NCBI RefSeq assembly: GCF_002968015.1
Contig: NZ_PUIP01000015.1
Span: forward strand, 124,001-188,000
Direction of reading: 5' to 3'
DNA from: Massilia phosphatilytica
GTDB lineage: Bacteria; Pseudomonadota; Gammaproteobacteria; Burkholderiales; Burkholderiaceae_D
DNA: 64,000 nt
Part shown: piece after piece, positions 7,162 to 16,486 of the stretch
How the letters are laid out: each line of letters opens with the position of its first letter
Position numbering within the stretch: position 1 is the stretch's first letter
Made by a program: the position numbers and the translations under genes
The notes under the pieces: generated by a model
Database searches by the model: none
The model's input: only the letters and a program-made list of their open reading frames with translations
What the model was told of the DNA's origin: nothing

Positions 7162-10026
7162 ATGAAATCGCACATATCTGCTCGTCCATTGGTCTTGAAG
7201 CTGAGCGTGACTGCCCTGATGGGCGCCGGCCTGGTCAGCAGCGCCTCGGTGTGGGCGCAGGCTGCCCCCGAAAAGACGGACTCGAATGACACCACCACCG
7301 TGGTCGTCACGGGCGTCAAGGCATCGCTGATCAAGAGCCTGGCGATCAAGCGCACCAACGACCAGGTCGTGGAATCGATCGTTGCCGACGACATCGGCAA
7401 ACTGCCCGATAATAACGTCGTCGAAGCGCTCCAGCGCGTGACGGGTATCCAGGTCACCAACCGGGCCGGCGGCGAAGTCGGTACCTTGTCCATCCGCGGT
7501 CTGCCCGACGTCCAGACCACCTGGAACGGCCGCACCATCTTTACCGCGTCCGGTACGCAGGTCGCGCTGCAGGACATTCCGTCGACCCTGGTGCGCCAGA
7601 TCGACGTCTACAAGACGCGCGACGCCAGCCAGCTGGAAACCGGTATTGCAGGCCAGGTCGACGTGAAATCGCTGCGGCCGTTCGATTTCAAGGGTTCGAA
7701 AGTGTCGCTGTCGGCGCGTGAAACCTATCTCGATCCCGCGAAAAAGACGAACCCGCAGCTCAGCGGCATGTTGAGCAACCGCTGGGAAACCGGCTTCGGC
7801 GAATTCGGTGCCCTCGTCAACCTGTCGCAGACCAAGACCAAATACCGCAATGAAAGCGTGACGCCGGGCGCGATGGTGCCGTTCGTCAGCCCCAATTCTG
7901 CGGAAGATCCTGCAGGCTACACGCCTTTGCAGCGCGTCTTCGACAACAATATCTGGACGCCTGGCACCCACACCGGCTTGCCGATGGCGGCAGGTTCGAC
8001 GCTGAATTTCGGCGGCAAAGCGTATCCGTATTACCTGGCGCGCGACGCCGTTTTCCAGAGCGACGTGCATGGCGAGCGTGAGCGTCCCGCCGCCAATATC
8101 GCCCTGCAGTGGAAACCGAACAGCGATGCGGTCTACACGTTCGAATCGATGTACAACGGTTATCGCGACAAGTCCTTCAACCGCTTGCTGTTCAGCTTCG
8201 TCGACTGGTGGGGCGATCTCGGCAGCAACCCGGCGGGGTCGTTTACGACGTTCCCGGGCACGAACGTGATCAAGAGCCGTACCGTTAACAACGTCTATGG
8301 CTTCAACAGCGGCGACTACACCACGTCGGCAACCGATTCCTACGTGTATGCCCTGAACGGCAAGTGGAACGTCGGCGACCGCCTGAAGCTGGACGGCGAC
8401 CTGTCGTACCAGACCAGTACCTATCACTCGGAATTCACGGCCACCCGGATCGATCGCGTTGCACCGTCGATCAACGTCGCCTTCAATGATGGCAACAACA
8501 ACACGGCGTTCCATTTCAACAACGATGCCGACCTGGCGGACCCGACCAAGTGGAATGTTGCGCAGTTCTACGATAACGCCAACCGCAACAAGGGCAGCGC
8601 CGCGACGGCCAATCTGACGGGCGTCTTCGATGCCGACTGGGGTGCGCTGCAGACCATCCACTTCGGCGTGCGCTTCGACGACCGCAAGGCGTCGGAGGCC
8701 AACCGGACGCAATCGGCCGCGTTGAACCGCAACCTCGCCTCGCTGGGCCCGGCGTATTCCTCCGTCAACTCGGGCTTCGGCACCGATATCTCGGACGTTC
8801 CGCGTTCGTGGGTGGAGCCCAATGCCTACTACATCCGCGACCATATCGACGACTGGCGCAAGCTCTATAACTCGGTCGATCCGAACTTCCAGACGACGGA
8901 CAAACTGAGCCTGCAGAAGACGTTCGAGGTCGATGAAAAGACGACCAACCTCTTCGTGATGGGGAATACCGAAAACGAATTGTTCGGCCATAAACTGCGC
9001 GGCAATTTCGGCGTTCGCTACGTCAAGGTCAAGACCGACATGACCTTCTACAAGGTGGATGCGACCACCAAGGCGGTCACGGCGTCCGGTGCGAACAAGT
9101 CGACCAGCAAGCTGCTGCCCAGCATGACTCTGATTTACGAACCGACCAAGGACGTCGTAACGCGCTTCAACTATGGCGAGACGCTGCGCCGCCCGGGCTT
9201 CGGCGACCTGAACCCGATCCTGCAACTCGGCGACGACGTGTCGAAGGTGGGTTATGGCTCGGGCAGCGGCGGCAATCCGGACCTGAAACCGACGCAATCC
9301 AAGAACTTCGACTTGACGGGCGAGTGGTACTTCCAGAAGGACAGTGCAATCTACGGCACGCTGTTCAAGCGCAAGATCGACGGCCTGGTTGTGCCGCTGC
9401 GTCACAGGGTCCACGTCGCTCCGGCGGACGACCCGTTCCGCAACTCGACCTCGGGCGGCGACCATACGAACGGCTATGACTATGTCATCAATTCGCCGAC
9501 CAACGCCTCCAACGGCAAGATCAGTGGCGCCGAGCTCGGCTTCATCTACTTCCCGAAAGGCCTGCCGAGCCTGCTGGACGGTCTGGGATTCCAGGGCAGC
9601 TATACGAAACTCCACTCGTCGCAGAACGTACCTGACGCCAATGATGCCGGCGTCATCGTCTCGCAGCTCGAAACGCCGTTCTTCGGCGTGTCGAACAGCT
9701 CGTACAACGCCACCCTGGCTTACGAAAAGGGTCCGGTCAGCGCCCGCCTGTCCTATGTGTGGCGCTCGGGCTTCCTGGCCGCCAACGAAGCTGCGTTGTT
9801 CGCCAACCCGATCGGCATCTGGCGTCATCCGGAAAAGAGCGTGGACATGCAGGTCTCGTACAAGATCAACGACAACATGTCGATCGATATCAGCGGTGTC
9901 AACCTGACCAACGAAGTGCAGCAGCAGTACTACCACTTCGGCGATGCGGGTAACGCGCAGGTGACCAACTTTGGTACGCTGCAGATCGGACGCTCGGTCT
10001 CGGCTGCGCTGCGCTGGAAGATGTAA
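7162..10026 (+). CDS. TonB-dependent outer-membrane receptor, probable arabino-oligosaccharide importer
   Basis: A 954-aa protein with a cleavable signal peptide (hydrophobic stretch about 10-30, WAQA cleavage region), a TonB-box-like TTVVVTG (about 45-51), a plug domain (DDIGKLPDNNVVEALQRV onwards, about 75-200) and a long beta-barrel ending in aromatic-rich LRWKM. Length and plug motifs match the large proteobacterial TonB receptor class used for oligosaccharides. The start has an AGGAG site 7 nt upstream. It is the first gene of the arabinan locus, so linear or branched arabino-oligosaccharides are the inferred ligand. A hairpin follows the stop, perhaps limiting read-through into the transporter genes. 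Confidence 0.92.
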   Translation: MKSHISARPLVLKLSVTALMGAGLVSSASVWAQAAPEKTDSNDTTTVVVTGVKASLIKSLAIKRTNDQVVESIVADDIGKLPDNNVVEALQRVTGIQVTNRAGGEVGTLSIRGLPDVQTTWNGRTIFTASGTQVALQDIPSTLVRQIDVYKTRDASQLETGIAGQVDVKSLRPFDFKGSKVSLSARETYLDPAKKTNPQLSGMLSNRWETGFGEFGALVNLSQTKTKYRNESVTPGAMVPFVSPNSAEDPAGYTPLQRVFDNNIWTPGTHTGLPMAAGSTLNFGGKAYPYYLARDAVFQSDVHGERERPAANIALQWKPNSDAVYTFESMYNGYRDKSFNRLLFSFVDWWGDLGSNPAGSFTTFPGTNVIKSRTVNNVYGFNSGDYTTSATDSYVYALNGKWNVGDRLKLDGDLSYQTSTYHSEFTATRIDRVAPSINVAFNDGNNNTAFHFNNDADLADPTKWNVAQFYDNANRNKGSAATANLTGVFDADWGALQTIHFGVRFDDRKASEANRTQSAALNRNLASLGPAYSSVNSGFGTDISDVPRSWVEPNAYYIRDHIDDWRKLYNSVDPNFQTTDKLSLQKTFEVDEKTTNLFVMGNTENELFGHKLRGNFGVRYVKVKTDMTFYKVDATTKAVTASGANKSTSKLLPSMTLIYEPTKDVVTRFNYGETLRRPGFGDLNPILQLGDDVSKVGYGSGSGGNPDLKPTQSKNFDLTGEWYFQKDSAIYGTLFKRKIDGLVVPLRHRVHVAPADDPFRNSTSGGDHTNGYDYVINSPTNASNGKISGAELGFIYFPKGLPSLLDGLGFQGSYTKLHSSQNVPDANDAGVIVSQLETPFFGVSNSSYNATLAYEKGPVSARLSYVWRSGFLAANEAALFANPIGIWRHPEKSVDMQVSYKINDNMSIDISGVNLTNEVQQQYYHFGDAGNAQVTNFGTLQIGRSVSAALRWKM

Positions 10027-10088
10027 GCCCCGGCTTGGCACTGCGTTAGAAACACTGACCCAGGGCTCTGATCGATAGGTAACAATGA

Positions 10089-10118
10089 GGGTGCTGCTCG
10101 GAATTCCGCGTAGCACCC
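10089..10118 (+). terminator. Hairpin between receptor and symporter genes
   Basis: GGGTGCT (10089-10095) pairs with AGCACCC (10112-10118), with an inner palindrome CGGAATTCCG in the loop. A moderately T-rich TGTTCGTTT follows. It may be a weak or partial terminator, or an mRNA 3'-end stabiliser that lowers expression of downstream genes relative to the receptor. Confidence 0.45.
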
Positions 10119-10141
10119 TGTTCGTTTGGAAGGACGTCCGT

Positions 10142-11482
10142 ATGCAAACCCAGAAACTCTCCACCCTCGAAAAAGTGGGCTTCGGCGCCGGCGACATGGC
10201 GCTCAACGTGGTGATCTCGTCGATGATGCTGATCATCACTTTCTTTTATACGGACGTCTATGGACTCAAGACGACCGACCTCGCACTGCTGTTCGTGCTC
10301 GTCAAGATCGTGGGCGCCATTTCCGACTTGATCGTCGGCCAGATGACGGACACATTCCTCTCCCGCTGGGGCCGCTATCGGCCTTATTTCCTGTTCCTCG
10401 CGATCCCGTACGGCCTGTCCGTGTACGCCGTGTTCAGCACGCCGGACTGGAACTACGACGCCAAGCTCGTGTGGGCGTATTCCACGTACATCCTGATGAC
10501 CCTGATGACGTCGGGCGTGGGCGTGCCGTACATCTCGCTGATCAGCGGCCTGACGAGCGACCCGCAGGAGCGCCTGTCCGCCAACGGCTACCGCCTGTTC
10601 CTGGCGAAAGTCGGCGCGTTCATGGTCACCATCGTCGTGCCGATCCTCGCGCAGCGCTGGGGCAACGGCAGCCAGGCGGCCGGCTACCAGGCGGCGATGG
10701 CCCTGATGGCGGTGCTGGGCGTCGTGCTGTTCCTGTTCACGTTCTTCACGACGACGGAACGCGTCGTCTATAAAACGAAGCGTCAGCCGCTGCTCGAACA
10801 GATCGCCGTGCTGGCCCAGAACGACCAGTGGCTGATCCTGTGCGCCGTCTGCGTGACGGGCACCATCGGCTACGTGATCCGCGGCTCCGTCGCGATCTAT
10901 TACGCCAAGTATTATTTGCACGGCGACACCGAGACCGTGTCCGCCTTCCTGTCGACCGGCGTCGCGGCCGCGATCATCGCGATGGTCGTGTCGACGTGGG
11001 TGACCAAGTTCTATTGCAAGGTCAAACTGTTCCGCTACACGCAGTTGATGGTGGCCGTGCTGTCCGTGCTGATTTATTTCCTGGTCAAGCCGGGCGACAC
11101 GGCGCTGGCCTTCTTCCTGTACTTCCTGCTGTCGCTCGTCGTCGACCTGCACGCCCCCGTGTTCTGGTCCGCGATCGCCGAGACCATCGACTATGGCCAG
11201 GTTAAAACGGGCAAGCGCGTGTCGGGCTTCGCGTTCGGCGGCATCTCGGTCGCGCAAAAGGCCGGCATGGGACTCGCGGGCGGCATGGTGGGCCTGCTGC
11301 TGAACTATTTCCATTACCAGCCGAACCAGGAACAGAGCGCACTGGCGCTGCAGGGCATCGCACTGATGCTGTCCGTGATTCCGGGCTTCTTCCATTTCCT
11401 GATGGGCGCGCTGATGTTCAAGTACCGCATCAGCGACGAATACTATTCGACGGTCAAGGAAGACCTCCGCGCCAGCGCGTAA
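10142..11482 (+). CDS. GPH-family sugar:cation symporter
   Basis: A 446-aa inner-membrane protein with about 12 membrane segments. The N-terminus (EKVGFGAGDMALNVV) and the segments ISDLIVGQMTDTFLSRWGRYRPY and GVPYISLISGLTSDPQERLS match the glycoside-pentoside-hexuronide symporter family (XynP/MelB relatives); charged residues in these loops contribute to cation and sugar sites. The ATG at 10142 is preferred over an in-frame upstream ATG at 10085, because AAGGA lies about 7 nt before it and the family N-terminus starts there. The cytoplasmic GH43 gene follows after 18 nt. It likely imports short arabino-oligosaccharides made in the periplasm. Confidence 0.88.
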   Translation: MQTQKLSTLEKVGFGAGDMALNVVISSMMLIITFFYTDVYGLKTTDLALLFVLVKIVGAISDLIVGQMTDTFLSRWGRYRPYFLFLAIPYGLSVYAVFSTPDWNYDAKLVWAYSTYILMTLMTSGVGVPYISLISGLTSDPQERLSANGYRLFLAKVGAFMVTIVVPILAQRWGNGSQAAGYQAAMALMAVLGVVLFLFTFFTTTERVVYKTKRQPLLEQIAVLAQNDQWLILCAVCVTGTIGYVIRGSVAIYYAKYYLHGDTETVSAFLSTGVAAAIIAMVVSTWVTKFYCKVKLFRYTQLMVAVLSVLIYFLVKPGDTALAFFLYFLLSLVVDLHAPVFWSAIAETIDYGQVKTGKRVSGFAFGGISVAQKAGMGLAGGMVGLLLNYFHYQPNQEQSALALQGIALMLSVIPGFFHFLMGALMFKYRISDEYYSTVKEDLRASA

Positions 11483-11500
11483 TTCACCAGCGAGAACAAC

Positions 11501-12451
11501 ATGCAAGACACCGTACTGAAACCCCTCATCGAACAACGCGCCGACCCGTATATCTACAAGCACACGGACGGCTTTTACTATTTCACCGCCTCGGTCCCGC
11601 AATACGACCGCATCGAACTGCGCCGCGCAAAAACGATCGCGGAACTGGCCGCCGCACCTACCGTCGACGCGTGGATCAAGCCGGACACGGGCCCGTACAG
11701 CGAGTTGATCTGGGCGCCCGAACTGCACTTCAACATGGGCGCGTGGTACGTCTATTTCGCCGCCGCGCCGAGCCGCGAGATCAAGTACAAGCTGTTCCAG
11801 CACCGCATGTACGCGATCCGCAATACGAATGCGAATCCGCTCGAAGGCACGTGGGAATTCATGGGCCAGGTCGACACGGGCATCGACACGTTCTGCCTGG
11901 ACGCGACCACGTTCAACCACAACGGCGTGCTGTTTTACCTGTGGGCGCAGAAGGACAACGAGATCGAAGGCAATTCGAACCTGTACATCGCGAAAATGAA
12001 GACGCCGTGGCAGATCGAAGGCAAGCCCGTGCTGCTCTCGAAGCCGGAACACGACTGGGAAATCCGCGGCTTCTGGGTCAACGAAGGCCCGTCCGTCCTG
12101 CGCCGCAACGGCAAGATCTTCATCTCGTATTCCGCCAGCGCCACCGACGAGAATTACGCGATGGGTCTGCTGTGGGCCGACGAGAACGCGGACCTGCTCG
12201 ATCCGGCAGCATGGACAAAGTCGCGCGAGCCCGTGTTCCGTACATGCTACGATCACGGCATCTACGGACCCGGCCACAACAGCTTTACGTATGCTGAAGA
12301 TGGCGATACCGTCATGCTCGTCTACCACGCCCGCACCTATACCGAAATCGTCGGCGATCCGTTGTGGAACCCGGATCGCCATACCTTCGTCAAACCGCTG
12401 CGCTGGGACGAGAACGGCATGCCGGTGTTCGGGCGGCCATCCACCCTCTGA
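11501..12451 (+). CDS. Cytoplasmic GH43 exo-alpha-L-arabinofuranosidase
   Basis: A 316-aa protein without signal peptide, so presumably cytoplasmic and acting on imported arabino-oligosaccharides. The three GH43 acidic residues are visible: Asp15 in RADPYIY (general base), Asp134 in LDATTF (pKa modulator) and Glu195 in NEGPS (general acid). WAPELH (71-76) is the usual blade-2 motif. Single-domain length suits exo-acting arabinofuranosidases of the GH43 subfamily 26 type, though the subfamily assignment is inference. It lies in a tight run with the symporter (18 nt) and mutarotase (12 nt) genes. Confidence 0.85.
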   Translation: MQDTVLKPLIEQRADPYIYKHTDGFYYFTASVPQYDRIELRRAKTIAELAAAPTVDAWIKPDTGPYSELIWAPELHFNMGAWYVYFAAAPSREIKYKLFQHRMYAIRNTNANPLEGTWEFMGQVDTGIDTFCLDATTFNHNGVLFYLWAQKDNEIEGNSNLYIAKMKTPWQIEGKPVLLSKPEHDWEIRGFWVNEGPSVLRRNGKIFISYSASATDENYAMGLLWADENADLLDPAAWTKSREPVFRTCYDHGIYGPGHNSFTYAEDGDTVMLVYHARTYTEIVGDPLWNPDRHTFVKPLRWDENGMPVFGRPSTL

Positions 12452-12463
12452 GGATATAACAAC

Positions 12464-13519
12464 GTGCAAAACGGAATTACCCAAGCGCCGTTCGGGACCT
12501 TGCCCGACGGTCGGCAAGTCACCCAGTACACGCTCAAGAACAATAACGGCATGGTCGTCAAGGTGCTGGATTTCGGCGGCATCATCACCGAGATCCACGT
12601 CCCGGACCGCGACGGCGTCTTTGCCGACGTCGCGCTCGGCTTCGAGACGCTCGAGCCCTACATCAAGGACAGCCCGTATTTCGGCGCCCTGATCGGCCGC
12701 TACGGCAACCGCATCGGCAAGGGCCGCTTCACGCTCGATGGCAAGCAGTACCAGCTGACGACCAACAACGGCAACAATCACCTGCACGGCGGTGATCCGG
12801 GCTATGACAAGGTGTTGTGGACGGCCGTCGTCGAAGGCGCCAGCCTCGTCCTGCGCTATCACAGCCCGGACGGCGAGCAGGGCTATCCCGGCAACCTCGA
12901 CGCCACCGCCACGTATCTGCTGACCGACGACAACGAGATCGTCGTGCGCTTCCACGCCGTGACCGACCAGCCGACCCCGGTCAACCTGACCCAGCACAGC
13001 TATTTCAACCTGGCCGGAGCGGGGCAGGGCGACATCCTCGGCCACGAGATCACGATCGACGCCGACAAGTTCGTGCCCATCGACGCGGAATCGATCCCGT
13101 TCGGCGAACTCGCCCCCGTCACGGGCACGCCGTTCGACTTCCGCAAGCCGCGCACGATCGGCGAGCGCATCTCCCAGCCGGACAAGCAACTGCGCCACGG
13201 CACCGGCTACGACCATTGCTGGGTGCTGAACAAGCAGCTCGGCGAGCGGGGCCTGAAGCGTGCCGTCCACGTGCTGGAACCGACGACGGGCCGCGTGCTG
13301 GAGCTGTTCACGCAGGAACCGGGCGTGCAGTTCTACAGCGGTAACTTCCTCGATGGTTCGCTGAGCGGCAAGGGCCATCCCTGGATTTTCCGTAGCGGTT
13401 TCTGCATCGAGCCGGAGCACTACCCCGATTCGCCCAACCAGCCGGCGTACCCGAACACGATCCTGCGTCCGGGCGACGTGTATGAAACGGAATCGCGCTT
13501 CCGCTTCTCGGTGGCGTAG
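12464..13519 (+). CDS. galM: Aldose 1-epimerase (mutarotase)
   Basis: Interconverts alpha and beta anomers of free sugars, here probably L-arabinose released by arabinofuranosidases, supplying the anomer used by the 1-dehydrogenase. The 351-aa protein starts at GTG 12464 with an AGGA site upstream. Conserved GRYGNRIGKG, NNHLHGG (catalytic His), TQHSYFNL (second His) and EPGVQFYSGN (general base Glu) are present. No signal peptide. The stop codon TAG (13517-13519) lies inside the first unit of a REP-like doublet, so the repeat defines the C-terminus. Confidence 0.93.
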   Translation: MQNGITQAPFGTLPDGRQVTQYTLKNNNGMVVKVLDFGGIITEIHVPDRDGVFADVALGFETLEPYIKDSPYFGALIGRYGNRIGKGRFTLDGKQYQLTTNNGNNHLHGGDPGYDKVLWTAVVEGASLVLRYHSPDGEQGYPGNLDATATYLLTDDNEIVVRFHAVTDQPTPVNLTQHSYFNLAGAGQGDILGHEITIDADKFVPIDAESIPFGELAPVTGTPFDFRKPRTIGERISQPDKQLRHGTGYDHCWVLNKQLGERGLKRAVHVLEPTTGRVLELFTQEPGVQFYSGNFLDGSLSGKGHPWIFRSGFCIEPEHYPDSPNQPAYPNTILRPGDVYETESRFRFSVA

Positions 13520-13594
13520 GGTGGGCACCCCGTGCCCACGCGTGACGTTTGCGGTTTGTTGGCGTTACGCGTGGGCGGAGGCCGCCCACCCTAC
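13517..13594. repeat. REP-like doublet (family 1), copy B
   Basis: TAGGGTGGGCAC-CCC-GTGCCCAC (hairpin 13521-13539) is followed after about 30 nt by the inverted unit GTGGGCGG-AGG-CCGCCCAC then CCTAC (13571-13594). The spacer contains GACGTTTGC, as beside copy A. The first TAG of the unit is the stop codon of the mutarotase gene. The element fills nearly all of the 107-nt gap before the lactonase gene. Confidence 0.85.
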
Positions 13595-13626
13595 CGTGGC
13601 GCAGCAAGTGAAAGGAGAAGGGTGAC

Positions 13627-14511
13627 ATGATGGAACTGGTGGTGGATGGTCGCAACATACTCGGCGAGGGAATCATCTGGGACGACCGTGCCGGATGCCT
13701 GTTCTGGACCGACATCGAAGGCAGCGAGCTGTGGTCGCACGCACCCGCGACGGGCGCGCTGCAGCGCTGGCCGCTGCCCGAGCGCCTGTGCTCGCTGGCG
13801 CTGACGCATGACGACGGCCGCCTGCTGCTGGGTCTCGCCTCGGGCCTGGCGTTCTTCGACCTGGCCAGCGGAGAACTCGACCGCATCTGCGACGTCGAGG
13901 CGCACCTGCCCACCACCCGGTTGAACGATGGGCGCACGGACCGCCAGGGCCGCTTCGTCTTCGGCGTGTTCAACCAGACCGAGAATCCGAAGGATCCCAT
14001 CGGCGGCTTTTACCGGCTCAATCACGACCTGTCCCTGGAGCGCCTGCCGCTGGGCGGCGTCGCCATCGCCAACAGCATCTGCTTCAGCCCGGACGGTCGC
14101 ACCATGTATTACGCGGATTCGGGCACGCGCGAGATCCGCTGCTGCGACTATGACCCGGACACGGGCGCGATCGCCAACCTGCGCGAATTCGCCGCGGTCG
14201 ACGCGGCACCGGGCGATCCGGACGGTTCGACGATCGATGCGGACGGCTATCTGTGGAGCACGCGCTGGGGCGCGGGGCAGGTCGTGCGCTTTGCGCCGGA
14301 CGGCAGCGTCGACCGTGTATTGACGCTGCCGGCGCCGCAGCCGACGTGCCCGGCGTTTGGCGGCCCCGGTCTGGACGTCTTGTATGTCACTTCTGCAACA
14401 GTCGGCCTGCGCGCGAGCCAGCTGGCGGATGCACCAAAATCGGGCGGTGTATTTGCAAAAACGCTGCCAATCCGGGGTTTGGCGGAGGTCAGATTCGCTG
14501 GAAATCACTGA
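13627..14511 (+). CDS. SMP-30/gluconolactonase family, probable L-arabinolactonase
   Basis: A 294-aa six-bladed propeller protein expected to hydrolyse L-arabino-1,4-lactone to L-arabonate, step 2 of the oxidative pathway. The family metal ligands can be placed: Glu in ILGEGIIWD, Asn in the NDGRTDRQG segment after TTRL, Asn in IANSICFSPDG and Asp in GDPDGSTIDADG. There is no signal peptide. Start ATG at 13627 (an ATG also follows at 13630), with GGAG 9 nt upstream. It directly precedes the dehydratase gene. The lactone substrate is inferred from context; other sugar lactones are possible. Confidence 0.87.
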   Translation: MMELVVDGRNILGEGIIWDDRAGCLFWTDIEGSELWSHAPATGALQRWPLPERLCSLALTHDDGRLLLGLASGLAFFDLASGELDRICDVEAHLPTTRLNDGRTDRQGRFVFGVFNQTENPKDPIGGFYRLNHDLSLERLPLGGVAIANSICFSPDGRTMYYADSGTREIRCCDYDPDTGAIANLREFAAVDAAPGDPDGSTIDADGYLWSTRWGAGQVVRFAPDGSVDRVLTLPAPQPTCPAFGGPGLDVLYVTSATVGLRASQLADAPKSGGVFAKTLPIRGLAEVRFAGNH

Positions 14512-14591
14512 TAGCGATAACAGCGATGTCGATAACGATATCGATTGCTGCTAAAAATTGATTGGAAAGTTATCTTACGGGCCTTTAGACT
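14505..14591 (+). promoter_or_regulatory. Regulatory region upstream of arabonate dehydratase
   Basis: The 143-nt gap before the dehydratase gene contains repeated half-sites: GCGATAAC, TCGATAAC and ACGATATCGATT (14535-14546), the last sharing the CGATATCG core seen before the TonB receptor and lysR genes. A possible weak promoter is TTGGAA (14562-14567) and TAGACT (14586-14591) with an 18-nt spacer. An independent, regulator-controlled transcript for the catabolic genes is plausible. Confidence 0.4.
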
Positions 14592-14654
14592 TTCTCCATC
14601 GCTGAGCTGGACGACGACAAGGGTCGCTCAGATTACAAAAACGACGGAGGAAGA

Positions 14655-16397
14655 ATGTCCGAGACAAAAAAGAAGCCCACCCTGCGTTCCGCAGCGTGGT
14701 TCGGTACCCAGGACAAGAACGGCTTCATGTACCGGAGCTGGATGAAGAACCAGGGTATCCCCGATCATGAATTCCAGGGCAAGCCGATCATCGGCATCTG
14801 CAATACCTGGTCCGAACTCACCCCCTGCAACGCCCACTTCCGCAAGCTGGCCGAGCACGTCAAGCGCGGCATCCTGGAGGCGGGCGGCTTCCCGGTCGAA
14901 TTCCCCGTGTTCTCGAACGGCGAATCGAACCTGCGCCCGACCGCAATGCTGACCCGTAACCTGGCCAGCATGGACGTCGAAGAATCCATTCGCGGCAATC
15001 CGATGGACGGCGTCGTCCTGCTGGTCGGCTGCGACAAGACCACGCCGGCCCTGCTGATGGGCGCGGCCAGCGTCGACATTCCGGCCATCGTCGTCACCGG
15101 CGGCCCGATGCTGAACGGTAAGCTGAACGGCAAGGACATCGGCTCCGGCACCGCCGTCTGGCAGCTGCACGAGCAGGCCAAGGGTGGCCAGATCTCGATG
15201 CACGACTTCCTCGCCGCCGAAGCCGGCCACTCGCGCTCGGCCGGTACCTGCAACACGATGGGTACCGCGTCGACGATGGCCTGCATGGCCGAATCGCTCG
15301 GCGTCTCGCTGCCGCACAATGCCGCGATCCCCGCCGTCGACGCACGCCGCTACGTGCTGGCCCATATGTCCGGCATCCGCATCGTCGAGATGGTCAACGA
15401 AGACCTCAAGCTGTCGAAGATCCTCAAGCGCGAGAACTTCGAGAACGCGATCCGCACGAACGCCGCGATCGGCGGTTCGACCAACGCCGTGATCCACCTG
15501 AAAGCCATCGCCGGCCGCATGGGCGTGCCGCTGGAGCTGGAAGACTGGACCGCCATCGGCAAGGGCACCCCGACCATCGTCGACCTGCTGCCGTCGGGCC
15601 GCTTCCTGATGGAAGAGTTCTATTACGCCGGCGGCCTGCCGGGTGTGCTGCGCCGCCTGGGCGAAAGCAACCTGCTGCCGCACAAGGACGCGCTGACCGT
15701 GAACGGCAAGACGATCTGGGAAAACGTCCAGGACGCGCCGATCTACAACGACGAAGTCATCCGCAAGATCGACAATCCGCTGATCGACGACGGCGGCATC
15801 TGCATCCTGCGCGGCAACCTGGCCCCGCGCGGCGCCGTGCTGAAGCCGTCGGCCGCATCGCCGCACCTGATGAAGCACCGCGGCAAGGCCGTCGTGTTCG
15901 AAGACTTCGACCACTACAAGCAGCGCATCGTCGATCCGGACCTGGACGTCGACGAGAACTCGATCCTCGTGATGAAGAACTGCGGTCCGAAGGGCTACCC
16001 GGGCATGGCCGAAGTGGGCAACATGGGCCTGCCGCCGAAGCTGCTGGCCAAGGGCATCACCGACATGGTCCGCATCTCGGACGCGCGCATGAGCGGCACC
16101 GCCTACGGCACCGTCGTGCTGCACGTGGCGCCGGAAGCGATGGCCGGCGGCCCGCTGGGCATCGTCAAGGACGGTGACTTCATCGAGCTCGATTGCAAGG
16201 GTGGCCGCCTGCACCTGGACGTGCCGGAAGACGAGATCAAGGCCCGCCTCGCGGACCGCGCCGAGAACCAGAAGGAAGCGCCGCGCACCGGTTACGCGGG
16301 CCTGTACCTGGATCACGTGCTGCAGGCGGACGAGGGCTGCGACTTCGACTTCCTCGTCGGCTGCCGCGGTTCGGCCGTGCCCAAGCATTCCCATTAA
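14655..16397 (+). CDS. L-arabonate dehydratase (IlvD/Edd family)
   Basis: Dehydrates L-arabonate to L-2-keto-3-deoxyarabonate using an iron-sulfur cluster and Mg2+. The 580-aa length and the N-terminus (RSAAWFGTQDKNGFMYRSW) fit sugar-acid dehydratases rather than dihydroxyacid dehydratase. Probable cluster cysteines are Cys58 (LTPCN), Cys126 (GCDKTTP) and Cys199 (AGTCNTMGT), spaced as in characterised pentonate dehydratases; Lys128 follows the second. The ATG at 14655 has a GGAGGAAG-like site. A REP-like doublet separates it from the FAH gene. D-xylonate or D-fuconate could be alternative substrates; arabinan context favours L-arabonate. Confidence 0.88.
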   Translation: MSETKKKPTLRSAAWFGTQDKNGFMYRSWMKNQGIPDHEFQGKPIIGICNTWSELTPCNAHFRKLAEHVKRGILEAGGFPVEFPVFSNGESNLRPTAMLTRNLASMDVEESIRGNPMDGVVLLVGCDKTTPALLMGAASVDIPAIVVTGGPMLNGKLNGKDIGSGTAVWQLHEQAKGGQISMHDFLAAEAGHSRSAGTCNTMGTASTMACMAESLGVSLPHNAAIPAVDARRYVLAHMSGIRIVEMVNEDLKLSKILKRENFENAIRTNAAIGGSTNAVIHLKAIAGRMGVPLELEDWTAIGKGTPTIVDLLPSGRFLMEEFYYAGGLPGVLRRLGESNLLPHKDALTVNGKTIWENVQDAPIYNDEVIRKIDNPLIDDGGICILRGNLAPRGAVLKPSAASPHLMKHRGKAVVFEDFDHYKQRIVDPDLDVDENSILVMKNCGPKGYPGMAEVGNMGLPPKLLAKGITDMVRISDARMSGTAYGTVVLHVAPEAMAGGPLGIVKDGDFIELDCKGGRLHLDVPEDEIKARLADRAENQKEAPRTGYAGLYLDHVLQADEGCDFDFLVGCRGSAVPKHSH

Positions 16398-16402
16398 TGT
16401 TG

Positions 16403-16470
16403 GCATTCGCGTGGGCACGGTGTGCCCACCCTACGAGTTTGCGTAGGGTGGGCTCCCCGAGCCCACGCGC
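16403..16470. repeat. REP-like doublet (family 1), copy C
   Basis: Two inverted units: GTGGGCAC-GGT-GTGCCCAC then CCTAC (16411-16434), and TAGGGTGGGCTC-CCC-GAGCCCAC (hairpin 16448-16466). Here the units face the opposite way from copy B, separated by only about 10 nt. The element occupies most of the 89-nt gap between the dehydratase and FAH genes, within what should be one operon. Confidence 0.85.
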
Positions 16471-16486
16471 TATTTGAGATACCACT

